Source of the DNA: Entonaema liquescens
Taxonomy: Eukaryota > Ascomycota > Sordariomycetes > Xylariales > Xylariaceae
Length of the DNA stretch: 64,000 nucleotides
Direction of reading: 5' to 3'
Assembly: GCA_902805475.1 (NCBI GenBank)
Contig: CADCSX010000007.1
Span: 1,302,001 to 1,366,000, forward strand
The notes under the pieces are model-generated. The model made no database searches. It worked only from the letters and a program-made list of their open reading frames with translations, and was not told where the DNA came from. The position numbers and the translations under genes were made by a program. Below are positions 46,108-58,691 of the stretch, piece by piece. Position 1 is the first letter of the stretch. Each line of letters begins with the position of its first letter.

Positions 46108-47698
46108 TCAATCGTCGTAGTAGTCATCATCGTCATCCACTTCGGCTAACTGCTCGAAGTTCACCTTGTAGCGGAGTATACCACCAACACCACCGAATCC
46201 CTTCACGAATTGATTACCTTCAGTCGATCTATCCGATACGAACTCCAAGTTGGTTCCGAAATCTTTGTAGTGCTCTGCAATCCATTCGAGGAAAGAGTCC
46301 TGGGCGACGACTTCCATCTCTTGCCCCGTCTCCTTATCCATGAACTTGGATCTATCGCTAGTCTCTTGCTGCTTGGTGGTGTGGAGAATGATCTCGGCGC
46401 CGTTGCTATCTTTAAGGATCCATCGTGTAATTTCAAGGTTTTCGAAGACGATCAAAGTCTCTACCGCACCGAGTTCCAGCGCCTTGAGCGTGTCCTCAAT
46501 ACCATAACAGACCTTGCCAGTATCTTGACTGATTTCCTCAAAGTACTTGCCGATGAGCTTCTTCTCTTGGATAAACTTGACGTTTCCTAGAGTCTCAGAC
46601 GACAGCTCTATAGCCTGGTTGAAACCGTTCTCGCCACCATACGACACGTCGACGACCTTGATAACCTTGCTCTGTAATCGGTTGTCAAACATGTCGGAGG
46701 CATTGAGATCGTTTTTGAAATCGGCCGAACCAGCAAGAATAATACCAGCAACATTCACTTTGTCGTTGGTAATAAAGTTCTGAACAGCCAATTCAGCAAC
46801 TTTACGGACGTAGTTGTGTCGCTTTTCTTCTCTTAGACGGGCGAAACGAAGAGCAGACTGTCCACCACGGCCGTGCTTCTTGGGAAGATCGACGGAGAAT
46901 TTGTGGATAACGTCACGGGTGTTCCCGCTAAGAGTGCCGAAAAGAGCACCGTTACCATCCATGACAATGAAACCGAACTTCTGGTCGGATTCCAGTAGCT
47001 CAGCCAAAGCTTCAGTGTGGAATTTGTTGTCGCAAAGGTACAGGGAGGTGTTGATGGGCTTGAAAGGTTCGAAGTCGATGTTGACCTTTCGCTCTTTTCC
47101 TTCCGAAGTCAAGATTTCACCGCAGTACACGACAAGGCCATTAGGAGGAACCTTGTTGTACAGCTTGAGTCGCTGTTGGGTAGAGGTAATGGCAGAAAGC
47201 ACAGATTGTCGGTTGACACGGGATTTGATGTTCGAGGCGGTTCCCTAGAATCAACAGTCAGCTTACTCTCTTGGTTTGGGTCGTGATGGTAAAACGCGGG
47301 ATCCCACATACGTATTCTTCGGCCAACATCTTCGCTGCGCGTGAAATCTGATCCTTGGGAGCTGTCCCTAGGGTTTAGTATTGTTTCTTATCGACATCGA
47401 AGTGGGGGAGGGGTAATTTTGCATACGGATGATTAGAGAAATCATGGAGGTACCATTTCCTCGAGCAGCCTCAAGGCGCTTGATGAGCTTCTTAACTTTC
47501 CATATCTCGATCTGTGGGCGGCATTATTGTTAGATGGTACGTCAAGAGGACACTTGGAGGACACTTGAAGGACACTTGGAGACAAGTCTGACAGAGGCGG
47601 TGGAGAGAGGGCGAACGTTCTGAAGAAGGCTAGAGAATATCTATGACGGTGAGCGCACTTACGTTTTTCTCAGCCTCGGTCGCCTGAGCGTCACTCAT
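46108..47698 (-). CDS. SUP45: Translation termination factor eRF1
   Basis: eRF1 reads all three stop codons in the ribosomal A site and triggers peptide release with eRF3. Exons 47698-47663, 47511-47427, 47361-47312 and 47244-46108, giving 435 aa. The third exon is placed at 47361 because this gives IIPPKDQISRAAKM exactly as in other eRF1; an upstream TAG acceptor would insert two odd residues. Stop-recognition motifs are TASNIKS (NIKS at 62-65) and YLCDNKF (about 126-132). The catalytic GGQ is at 184-186 in PKKHGRGGQSALRFARLREE. The acidic end DDDDDYYDD is usual. Length and sequence are close to yeast Sup45. The stop is TGA followed by C, a leaky context, with an intron three bases on (see the extension entry). 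Confidence 0.96.
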
Positions 47699-50334
47699 TT
47701 TGGCTTGAGGGTAATGAGTGATCTAAGGATACGGTCTTTCTTCTGTGGAGTGATGCTTGGGTGTGGTGAAAGATCGATCGTATCGGGGTACAGGGTGCAG
47801 TAGGAGAAAAAAGGTTGGATGAAATTTTGTGGTCGAAAGGGAAACAAGGAAGCGCAGGCGGGCCCTCGGGGTTTGTGCAGTACTGGGGTTTGTGAGGTAC
47901 CTACGTCAAAAATGCATTAAATACATAAACGCACGGTATCTCCTAAGCAAAATGGACGCTACGCTGGAGAAACAGGGCGGGGTGGTTAAGTACTTTTCGA
48001 TACCTAACCTGGGTATTCAAGCCACATTATGGCTTACCTACTTAAGTTCCATCTCACAGGTAACCGTAAACCATGCATGGTTTTAGGGTCCATAAAAAGC
48101 TTATACCAAGTGGCGCTAATGAATTGAAATTTGACCGCCTTCGGACGGCTAGGCTGACTTTTTGCCCGTGACTCCTCAAGCCCGCACTGACCTTTTTGAC
48201 CGGCGAGTCGCAACCATGTTCACTCAACTCGAAAACAACACGTCAATCCACCTTATTCGGCAGTTTCTAGGGTTAAACTATCGACAACCTTTTCTCGTTA
48301 TGACTAATGACTAATGAGACAAGACCAATGCATACCTAAAGGTATATGAGATCACAGATTTCACAGGATCAAGGCAATATTTATATCAGTTGGCCTTCCT
48401 CATACAAAGCATTATGATGACAGCCTCGAGGCTAAGCCTTGACAGAATGATTACGAGGCTACTCTATCAAGAATTGTCTTGATTACGTTGTGGAATTTTC
48501 ATGCGCCGAAAGTTGGCGCGCTAGAACGTGGATGTGATGATCGCCATGTGGGAATGACAATGGATGCGAGGGGGCCGTAGCGAGACAGTTGAGCGACCGC
48601 TCCTAGCTATCGTCCACACCTCCGTCATCACGTCCCGTAGGAACTTGCATCCAATTATGATTCGTCCACATATCGATGAATGTCTGCTTTTTGGTGCAAA
48701 TTACTGATTGGTATCTATACCATAGGTCAATTATGGGGCTTCATTTTTGGAAGCTTCTTTTTATGTGAGCTCAACTGCTTACTCAATTTAGGTACCAACC
48801 ATATCAGAGTCGGCGTGTCATCTATTAACTGTGCAGGCGCAGAAAGAACCTAGAAAGTCGCGATTCAAAGGCAAAATTACCTGGCAATGGTTTATAATGC
48901 TGAGCGGGTCACGGATTTGGAGCTACAAGGGGAGCCTTGTACGAATGTCACGAGAAAGAGACAAGCCAATGGCAAGCAATCCAGGAGACGAGTGTTTATT
49001 CGGGAAAACACCTATTCGTATTGAATTGGCGTTGGGCGATATACCGAGATGACCACTGCAACGTGGATTACGTCACAGCTTGCTCAGTTATTCTTACGCT
49101 CCTGGTTATCCGTGCAGCTAAGAAAGTTGTCCTACTACACTCGATGGGAGCAAATTGGCCATTTTTTCTTGCTCACGATGGCCTCAATTCCGAGGCCTCG
49201 GTGGGAAATTCTGCCGGTTGCGGTCTCTGTTGCTCTAAACCGGGGGTGGAGCTAAGCGGCTGGGCCAAAACCTATCACTACAATGCAACCGCAAGACACA
49301 CAGCACAGAACCACAAGCATGCGGACTATCGATACGATGCACGATTAAATCGAGGTAAGACGAGATTAGGTTATACTATAACCTGATGGTTATATTTTTC
49401 CGGTACCACTTACTGTACAGTACAGTGGTGTTTCTTAACACCTATTGTTTTTTTGTTTTTTTTTGGAGCATGTTGCATTCGGCCCATCTTGTGTCAATTG
49501 GACATTCCGGGTTGAGACTAAACAGTTGTATGTGCCGACCAACAGAACTATCAACACATCATGTGAAATTGGTATACAGTGACCCAGCAGATTTGACAAA
49601 GTTGTCGACCTTGCCCTGGTGATGATATTACCTCGGATTCAAATGTTGGTTGTTGGTTCATTGTATGGCACAATAGTGAATGGCTTACAGTGGATAAGAT
49701 TAGGAGTATTTTGGTTGATCCGAGATGTTGGGCTCCTATGGTAGATGGGGTGGTGGATGATGATGACAAGAGATGGAAGTGTTGACGTTGGACCAGTGAT
49801 AAAGGATTGGTCTTGGCTACGGCGGAGGCTTTGACCTTGATCACGACAGGTTCGGGGGGAATAGATGACCTTATCGGCTTTGGAAGAGAGGTAAGTAGGG
49901 ATGAGAAAGGGGTCGCTGGGAACATCTATGCGTACCTAATACCTTGGGTAGGTATGTCTACTACACTTGTATTCAGGTATACATATATCCAGTCAATACT
50001 TACCTCTTACCTCAATACCTTACCTCAATACTTCATAGATGTACCTCGTGGACCTTGGGTCTTATTACATCGATGTATGTAGCTGGACCCCTTATGTATA
50101 TAGGTAGCTTTAACAAAATTGCTTAACCTATCAGATCTGGTCTTTCCTTCCCCTGGTTGATTTGCGGCTCAAGCCTAATCAGGGTGGAATTTTAGCGTTT
50201 CCCAAATTTCGTGGGCTCCTTGACCTTGACTTTCTCAAACCTCCACACTTTAAAGTACATCCCACCTTTCACTTCAACTATCTACATCTACAACAATCGC
50301 GTCTTTCAAAAAGACCGGCAATACCTCACACAAC
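47699..50334. other. Long divergent region between eRF1 and the WHIM gene
   Basis: 2.6 kb between divergent starts at 47698 (minus) and 50335 (plus). Small frames (48937-49386, 49551-49925) have no family resemblance. A 14-bp duplication with TTACCTCAATACC lies near 50005-50035 and a TACCTA/GGTAGG cluster near 49933-49955. No RNA gene recognised. Confidence 0.45.
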
Positions 50335-52451
50335 ATGGCCGACGACGATTCTAGTGAGCTCTCTTCTATCTCCTCATTATCTTCAGCACCCTCTGAAGAT
50401 GATAGCGAGATTGAGGTAAAGCGGGAAAAGGGTATATTGAAGTTCTTTCATAAGCTACCCCCTGGTTCCAAGCCTGCAGAGCCTAAGAAAGAAGCAACGC
50501 CTCCACCACGAAAGCGATCGCCTTCACCACCTCATGAATATGTTCTGGCTGATAATCCAGACATTGCAGTATGTGATTAACTCTTTTATCGCGCCAAAAA
50601 CGCGAAATGTCGCGTCGTTTTCTTGTTAGCTAACTGCCCAATTAACCACCTTTAGTTTATTGTCATGTTCCGTGCCCGTTTTAACGATGCCCTTCCTAAA
50701 TCCCTAGCCAACTTCGGTCCCCAAGAACTTGAACGTGACGTAACCGAACCGGTCCCTGGCGAACGTGTTGAACATTTCCTCTGTGCTGTTCTGAGCCTTT
50801 TGTTGAACCGCAAGCAGGATGTTAAGTATGACGCAATACCCGACGTTGAAAAAAGTTGGCAAAGATCTAGACTCTAACAAACGTTACTAATAGGCCTGGA
50901 CACTACAATCGAGCCCTAGAAGATGCTATTAGTACACATAAGAGCCAGTGGGCGCGAGATTGGAAGGATGAGAACCCTCTAGGTGGCAATAGGACCTTCA
51001 CCTCTATGGATCCTACTGAAAGGGTATGCATAATTCCCAATTGAAATTGATTACTTCCTAATTATACAATACAGTAGGTGCTAACATAACGAATTATATA
51101 GCTAAAACTACTACGAACTCTCGTTGTTTGGACCTTATCGTCTTCGGAAGTTATCAAGGGTATTATCAACAAATCCTACAAGGGAAATCGACACGAAGAC
51201 GATCTCAACCAACCCCTCTCTGTACAGCCATGGGGATCTGACAGTGATAAGCGTCGTTATTATCTGATCGAAGGTCTAGACGATACCCATTTCCGAGTCT
51301 ATCGCGAGAGCAATCCACAAGGCTTTAACAGAACATGGTGGAGCGTAGCAGGTAGCATCGACGAGCTCAAGGTTCTAGCAGAAAAGCTACAGAAATCAGA
51401 TGGTGGCCCGAAAGCCAAGAAGTTGGCACATAAGATGTTGGCAGCCGTACCCCGGTTTGAAGCCACCGAGGAGAAGCGTAAGCGCCGCGAATACCGCCTC
51501 ATGCGCAAGGAACAGTTCAAGCGCCCGGAGGCTGGGTACTCCATGTACGAAGGCCGAACTAGAGGCAAACGAATAAAGTATACCTACTCCGACGAAGAAG
51601 ATTTCCTAACCGACTCCTCTCTACGACGATCTTCGCGCAATACCCGCAACCCTACACCAGCTGAGCCAGCCGGTCCCGTCACCACTGCCAGTGGTCGTCA
51701 AATCAAAGCCCCGTCGCGCATGACGGTAGACGCTTCAAACAATATCGTCACAACTAGCCCAACAAGCCAAGGTCACGATGAAGCCACTGCGTCGAAGGAG
51801 TCGTCAGTCGGCCCTACCGGCCGACCCAGAAGATCGGCTGCAGTGCATCACGGCACAAACGGTTGGGCACCATCATCCAAGAAGTCTAAAGGATATAATT
51901 CAGACGACGATATGGAGGACTATGATGAAGACGAAGATAGCGAACCGGAGCTAGGCGATGACGAGGAAGAACACGTTCCCGATGAAGATAGCGAAGAAGA
52001 GGAAGAGGATGAATTCAATGAAGACGAAGAAATGGTCGATGATGACTTAGACGACCCCAACAACAAGGACAGCATGATGGTTAAACTAAAGCTTCCGTCA
52101 AAGAAGATGTCCGACTCTACCGGATCGGCGCTCAACTTGGATGAGTACCGTTACAATGGAAAGAAGGAGAGTTCCAAGGCTCCGACAACATCGGCAGCAG
52201 AGAATGGCACGACCCAGAAAGAACCAACGCCAGAGGAGAAGAGTGAGGAGGTCATATCAGTAGCAACCACGAAAAAACAAGCTACCCCGGACGCGGAGGC
52301 CCCCACGACTGTGAATAATGAACAGCGTCAACTCGCTCCTTCAACTCCCGTACTAAGCTCGCTTCAGTCGACCTCGTTAGCTTTTAGGGAAAGCCCGGAT
52401 AAGGTCCAGCAGGCTCTACCTAAGCACATCAACGTTGGTGTCGGAAAGTAA
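50335..52451 (+). CDS. WHIM-type chromatin protein with acidic C-terminal region
   Basis: Probably a nuclear subunit of an ISWI-type remodelling complex or similar chromatin factor. Exons 50335-50568, 50656-50825, 50894-51023 and 51102-52451, giving 627 aa. Residues 1-30 are a Ser/acidic stretch (SSELSSISSLSSAPS). A DDT-like helical part holds LPKSLANFGPQELERDV and VEHFLCAVLSLLLNRK. It is followed by LKLLRTLVVWTLSSSEVIK and PWGSDSDKRRYYLIEG, the WHIM-type tryptophan/tyrosine motif as in RSF1-like proteins. A basic KRKRREYRLMRKEQFKR helix comes next. Then there is a long disordered part with GRPRRSA (AT-hook-like GRP core) and a highly acidic block around residues 440-500. The domain class is recognised; the orthologue name is not. 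Confidence 0.75.
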
Positions 52452-53195
52452 ACCCCCTGACAAATGCATTGTCAATTTTGATTGCGTGGGGACGGAGCGT
52501 GAAAGCAGACGATGTATTTCCTATTGTCTGAGGAAATACTTGCGTATGACTTGCAAGAGGGTTAGATTATCCTCAGGAAACAGAAGAAAATGCCTGTATC
52601 CTCTGTGGGGATGTCAACTACAACAGAGCATAGAGTGAGAGTGGACATGAAAGAGGTCGTAAGAGACGATAGCATTGTCCTGTTGATATACAGATCAGAC
52701 AGAGACAGACAGACATGTATTTACACTGGCTAAACTACTCGAGTACGATCGCAGTTATATCGATCTAGCCGGACGAGTATCCTTCCCAGTTCCTATAGAT
52801 GAGTGCCATAGTTACAGATGGCGCCACGCCGTTGGCCATCATGTATTCCCCATGACAGCCTACATTTCTGACCAGGCTAGGTGCCTAATTAATAAAATCG
52901 CATGAACATAGTGTCGCTTTGCGGCTTTTCCCGAGACCAAGATCCAGACCCTAACGTAACGATATTATGATTCTGCTTCTGCTACTGCCTCTACGTATTC
53001 CAATTCCGACCTCCGAGACACGTTCGTCCGTAGCATGCGTAAAGACTAGGCATATCGCGGCCCTGGCGTCCAACAAGGCCAAGGCCGAGGCCGAGGCCAA
53101 GCTGCGGGTGCGGACTCGACTGCTGCCGTGCCAAGTTATTCTCTCTTCTTTCACTTTTTAATTTGTATAAATAGGTATATTATGAAGAAGAGTAT
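52452..53195. other. Convergent intergenic region
   Basis: 744 bp holding the 3' ends of the WHIM and DUF1770 genes. Includes a CAGACAGAGACAGACAGACA run near 52697. The frame at 52967-53161 is low complexity (Lys/Ala/Glu) and not convincing. Confidence 0.45.
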
Positions 53196-53836
53196 TCAAG
53201 CTCTTGCCTTCACCTTGGCGCCAGCCCCGTTCTTCTTCAGCGGCGGCAGCGGCCAGTTGTTCACGCCGTACCACCAGCGGCGCAGGCGCGCGCCGACCGA
53301 ATTCCCGCTGATCTGGGCGTTCTTGTTCCAGTGGTGCCAGCCGTGCAGCGCGAGGTTATACAGGACGCCCTGGGCGAACGGCATCATCATCTGCACACGG
53401 AATAATATATCTGGTTAGCAAGAGAGAACACAGGCCATATATATAAAGTCCCAATGGAAGGAGGGGGTAGAGGAAAGGTGTAGTAGATAAATACCTGGTC
53501 CCGCACCGTGATCCACGCTATCTTCCACCACGTATCCGCCTTCGAGATGCTGTGCAGGTAGCTCTGCTCGAACCGCAGGTCCGGCATGGGCGGGAGGTGG
53601 CGCGACCGGGGGTGCGGCTTTAGTACACTAATCGGGATTTCGCTTTCGTCATCGTCGATGTCGTCGTCTAGGTCCGAGTCGATTGAGTCGATCGAGTCGT
53701 GCCGGCTACGTAGATGCACAGGCTGCTTTTCCGAGAGCGACGAGGACGGGTTCAGGTCGTGGCGTGGGGACGGGTCTCGTTGGATATGGGCCGTCTGGAT
53801 CGTCTCGGCGATTTGCGTGGGTATGCTTTCCGCCAT
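53196..53836 (-). CDS. DUF1770 family protein (Atg43-like)
   Basis: Exon 1 53836-53495, intron 53494-53391 (104 bp), exon 2 53390-53196, giving 178 aa. The N-terminal half is hydrophilic with a HDSIDSIDSDLDDDIDDDE acidic run. The family core is LPPMPDLRFEQSYLHSISKA followed by DTWWKIAWITVRDQ. Exon 2 gives one hydrophobic stretch (MMMPFAQGVLYNLALHGWHH), a likely membrane anchor, then GARLRRWWYGVNNWPLP. I recognise this layout as DUF1770, the family to which the fission-yeast mitophagy receptor Atg43, an outer-membrane protein of mitochondria, belongs. That role is carried over from the family and not shown here; a candidate Atg8-binding site was not pinned down. Confidence 0.78.
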
Positions 53837-54364
53837 GGTGCCTTGGGTTGGTGGAGGTAGACTGTTTGCTACTTCTATGAAATATCTGAGGTATTGTAGG
53901 TATAAATGTTACATGTTACTTGTACGAACAGTGAAGCTTAAGCTTGGCTTTGGTGGGTTGTAGTCCCTGTAATGTAGTCCCTGTAAAAGACGTTTCAATG
54001 CAGGTGATAGCAACTGCCAGGACTATACATATGTACCCAGGTACCTACAGTACCAGGGTTGCTTGGACTTCTACTCCTCCCCAAATGCATATGCGAACAT
54101 AGGAGATATACAATAAGTGAATGCAATAGATCGATGCACCAGGATGGCGTTCACAAAATGCCATCTCGCATATCAGATTTGGACAGATACTCTTCTTCCA
54201 TTTTGTAAACTATTAATCTAGTCTATTCCTCATGGAACACCTTCTTTTATTCCATCGCCAGCAAGAAACGAGCGTTAACCTATAGGCTATCTCTTACACC
54301 AAGACCCTATAAAAAGAAAAAGGGGTCAAGACATATAAAGAATGTCTAATCCAGCCACTGCCGC
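53837..54364. other. Intergenic: DUF1770 promoter
   Basis: 528 bp between two minus-strand genes. Contains CAGGTACCTACAGTACC at about 54039-54055. Nothing else recognised. Confidence 0.4.
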
Positions 54365-56120
54365 TCAGGGATAGAACCCCATTTTCGATGCTATAGCCAT
54401 ATCATAATCGTCTGTCGACAATGAGCCTTCCGAGCTTCCTATACTGTGCTTAGTAAAAGCCGACATCTCAGGCTCTCGTACACCATCGTCAAGAGACCAT
54501 TTCATGCCCATGCTCATGTTCATCTTCATACTATCACTATCATACGCGTGTGGTACTTCGTATTCGTTCAATGTGTATACTTCCGGCTCTGTCATAATGC
54601 TGAGGTCCGAGTCTGTAATCATCGTCCACTCGTTCGTGTCGTCCCATTCTGTACACGGTCCGTCGATCGGCGACTCGATGTACCAGTTGTTTATGGCGTC
54701 CTGGATATTGAAGATGATTGTCCCTGGGATAAGACATTTGTTCTCCGGCAGTCTGAAAGTAGGCGGGAAGAGTTGGATATTGCGCGTCTCAGGAGTGAAC
54801 GCAGCAAAGTCGGCGTAGTACGGTTTGAATCGGATAGACAAATCCTTGAGGGCAGTCTCGAGATCGGAATAGCGTTTCCTTGGCCACGGCTTGCTATTGT
54901 CATTCATGTCAGGGACAAAAACGTACACCCTGGTTTCCAACCGTTGAAGCCTTTTCATGAGTTCATGATCAGGGATCGGCTTATATGGTGGGAATACTTC
55001 ATCTCGCGCAGTTACTGATGTCTCCAGTATGCGTTCAAGCCGATGCGTGGGAATCTCTGTAGTATTGGGCTTCCTACTCGACTTGTTGTTGTTGCCGTGA
55101 GCTAGGCAGTCGGGCGAGTCTTCATCGCTCGTGGTCGTCGAGTTCTCTTGACAGACTATTGGCCATGTTATTTTCTCGGCAACTGCCGGATCAGGGCGTT
55201 TAATTCGGACCGGGAAACGTCCTAAATTAGGAGAAGGCTGTCTAGCTACTGACTCTTCCCTTTTTGTTATAGCATTGTCTGTCCTGTGTCAGCTGTATCT
55301 CGACGATAGCAGTGCATCCATGTAATATAAGTGACCATAGCAACGGTTGAAATTGCAAAATGCGAAGTGTGCTGAGAAGAACTGAGATTTTATCCTAAGC
55401 AGGAAACTTCTTACCATTGGGGTTTGCCGTAAATGGTCCGTCAAGGCTATCAAATATACTCATGCTAAAAAGGGTGTTCGCCGATCGATTTTGGACAGAC
55501 CTTTCTTCTACTCTAGTATTCGCGACCATCGTGTCTATGTCGGGAAGTCGAGGAGCAGAATTCTTGCCAGATGGTGTATTGGATAGACGACCTAGGCTAT
55601 GGCTCTTTGGGTGGCCTTGGAAGTTACTTAGCGGGCTCGTGTTATCTGGGGAGGTATGATATTCGACCGATTCATCTTGTGATGGTCGGGAGCTTATATT
55701 GGAGCGAATACCCCTAAGTGACGATGACATGGAACTGATACTCTTCCGTATAACGGATGGCCGACGGCTCTGAGTATCACTATCAGCGGAGGCATCCGAA
55801 GAAAAACGATCTCTCAGAGATAATGACAAGGTGTTGATGCCCTTTCGAATGAAGGAGGGGTGCTGGTCCTGAACGTCGCTGCAAACTGTGTCATCTCCCT
55901 TAGACTGCCACCCCGGAGACGACTTTTTACGGTCAAGGGCTAGCGCAAAACGCTGGCGTAGGGAGGTTTGCTTGGATTTGGGTCTTTCTGCTATACCATA
56001 CCGATCCCTAGTCAGTGAGGGCATTTTAGGATCTGTTAAGTATCCCAAATCTTTCACGTCTGCTCTAGGGCACGGCGTGGTAGTATGTTTGCGTAATCTC
56101 TCTCGAAGGCTAGCCATCAT
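54365..56120 (-). CDS. Uncharacterised ascomycete protein, 539 aa
   Basis: Exon 1 56120-55415, intron 55414-55279 (136 bp, ends GGACAG), exon 2 55278-54365. Not recognised. The N-terminal half (about 1-240) is Ser/Arg/Asp-rich and disordered; it holds two similar segments, HPSFIRKGINTLSLSLRDRF and RPSVIRKSISSMSSSLRGIR, about 40 residues apart. They look like an internal duplication and candidate kinase substrate sites. After the intron a compact, conserved-looking domain runs from about residue 340 on. It includes MKRLQRLETRVYVFVPDMND, RYSDLETALKDLSIRFKPYY, TPETRNIQLFPPTFRLPENK and PGTIIFNIQDAINNWYIES. The end is acidic. Two adjacent ATGs exist (56120, 56117). No catalytic motif, signal or membrane segment is visible. 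Confidence 0.7.
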
Positions 56121-56730
56121 GTAGTGTATAATTAATGGCCTCAAATAAACAAAGATTCCGAGAAAGGCGTATAGAAGTATGTGGTGGGGATAGAAACCAA
56201 TCTTCTAAGTATTACTTGGTGGTCTTGAGTGTCCAAGAATGAATAGTAACATACTAACCGGGTTGCAGAATGGATAACAGCGAGCAACACAGAAGTAAAG
56301 TATAAATAACAGGCTTGCTGCTTTATAATAGCTAGAAAGCTACGAACCGGTCAATGGTCGCCATCGGCTCTTTCTCTGGTGTGAGTACCTACTTCTACAA
56401 TATGCTTCACTGCAGGTGCAAGCGTAAGGGGCACAGGCGGCTGCGGGATCAGCTACTCGAACACATCTTTTAGGGAAACTTATATTAAAGAAGGAGGGAG
56501 ATGCGACTACCATTATTTACTTGCACGTTATACAATACATAGTATTTACACTAGATAACTACTGTATACACTGAACAGGTATTCTATAATCCATATAAAG
56601 GGGTATTCTGGCCTCGTGATCGGTGGATATATAATGGTAGTATATGTACATTAAAAAAACAGACAGAGTGTACAGATAACTACCAGCGTCCTGTGACGGT
56701 GGGTTTTCTCTATTAATTTGGTCGAGCAAT
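56121..56730. other. Intergenic, no gene seen
   Basis: 610 bp between the PPR gene 3' end and the start of the 539-aa protein gene (both minus). AT-leaning, with no motif recognised. Confidence 0.4.
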
Positions 56731-58691
56731 TTACTGGATTTTCTCCGAGATGTCTGGCTGTGTCTCATGATCATCACCGTCTTCGCCTTCTTCGTCTAGG
56801 CGGAAGTTGGGATCTATTTCCTTCATCTCTTCGACATGGCGGACAACAGCCCTATTCAAATTATTTCGCCTTGATGCAATTGCTTTCTCAAAATCCGCTG
56901 GTACTATTTTGCTCGATACGATAATATCGCTGGCGGCAATCATCTTTCGTGCCAGGGCTATGAGCTCTCGTTTCATGTTTGATTCTGGCCCATCTTTACC
57001 ATACTGCATTTCAAGAGTCCTATACGGTTCCCAAAGATTCTTGAGAGCTGTGCCGAGCTGCTGAATCCATTCCGCCATCGCACCGGGCCTGTCAGTCTTC
57101 GACTTATCACTGAATAGTCGCTTGCTTGCATTGCATACACGAAGATAATTCCGTAATGTTATTGGATCTGGAGTTTCAAGCTTGGTTGGCATCATTTCCA
57201 AGATCTTCGTGGCGTTGCTGAAGGCGAAGCGGTTCAAATTGTCTCGTAAACAAGTGTTCATGGCCGTACGGAAGTTCTTGGGAATTACCAACTCAGCAGG
57301 CATATCTCGGAGGCACGAAACGGTTTGGCCGCTGTTTTTTCCACGACGCAGGGCCATGAGCATATGATGCCAATTATTGGCGTCAGGAACAACACCATAC
57401 TTCTTAGTGAAGATATCCCAATATCGCTGAGCGCTGGCTGTCTTTCCGGTCTTCTCGAGGGCAGCGAGAATTAAAGAAAGGGAGTTCTTCCCCGGAAGCG
57501 CGTGGCTAAATGCAGGGGCTCCGGGAGCCTTGATCTTGCGGTTTTCAATTAAGGCGGCTGAGCTTGTGTCTGTCGTGTTTCCGCTAGGTTCCGCAGCTCC
57601 CTCAGTTTTTCCACTGATCGCGGTCTTATTATCCTTTGGGATCATCATAGTTTGTTCTAGTAGAGCTTGTATAGAATCAGCATCGTGCCAGCTGCCCATT
57701 AATAGAATCCATCCCATCGCGCAAACTAATTCTTCATCAATAACAATGGTGCCGGCTCTCCACTTCGATATAACCTCTTCCCATATAGCTTTGGCTCGCT
57801 GGACTGTTGTCGCCTTCGCTTTTGTAATTTCAGGAGTATCAACGTCCGCCAGGCGACCGAACTGGCGTCTATTAACCTTGCGCTGTAGGGCATTTAAAAT
57901 GGTTGTATATGTTAGGTTATTTGGCGCTCTAATACCATTGTTGGCGGTTTGAACGATAGTGAATAATGACTCAATATCTTCAGCATTTGCACAGGCCTTA
58001 AGAAGAGCGTTCAAATGAATTGTATTGGGCGTCATACGGTCGCTTGCCAGCATGTTGTTATAGATTCTAATCGCCTCGGCTACAGCTAATTGCGGATGAG
58101 GTGACATAGCGCAACCGTTGAAGATAATTGTATATGTCTGGGCGTTCGGAAACTGTGCTCTCTTCTTCATCTATGGGCGTGTCAGTGGCACGAAGAGCGA
58201 ATATGGCGATGGGAATAGAAGAAAAAAAATAAAATAAAAAAACTGACCTCGTTATATAGTTTGATTGCAGCATGAAGTCTACCTTGTCGCATTTGATAAC
58301 CGATCAAGTAATTCCAACTGACCGTCACCCTTGTGTCCCTGCTAGCTTTTCTCGTAACCAGGAGAGCATCGTCGAAATCATTCTTGTCTAGCCTTTTCTT
58401 AACATAGTCTGCAATATGCAGCGGATCTTTTAGGTACTGTAATTGTTTTTGGGCGGCCCATTCCCGTGGAGAAAGCTTTCTGTTTGTTCTTACATCCTTC
58501 CCGGATGTGTTCTGCCGCGAAACCCTCGCTGGCGCAGTCGCAGAATCTGTGGGATATTTTTTATGTTGGCGGGATATTGCTGGGGTGTAGATCGGTCGTA
58601 CTATCGCAACATTATTTTTATTTTGTAGGCGAAACGTATCGTTGATTAATGCAGAGAAAGCTTTTCTCGTGCATGATTTGCACATAAACAT
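56731..58691 (-). CDS. Mitochondrial pentatricopeptide-repeat (PPR) protein
   Basis: Likely organelle RNA-binding protein for expression or processing of mitochondrial transcripts. Exon 1 58691-58248, intron 58247-58171 (77 bp, GTCAGT...CATAG), exon 2 58170-56731, giving 627 aa. The N-terminus has MFMCKSCTRKAFSALI and a basic, acid-poor stretch fitting a mitochondrial presequence. PPR-like helical pairs include VSWNYLIGYQMRQGRLHAAI joined to KLYNEMKKRAQFPNAQTYTI, NTIHLNALLKACANAEDIES and NNLTYTTILNALQRK; a further one with NNWHHMLMALRRGK follows later. The C-terminal part is charged, ending in EEGEDGDDHE. The exact orthologue (for example Ccm1 or Pet309 classes) is not recognised. It shares a divergent promoter with POL1. 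Confidence 0.8.
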
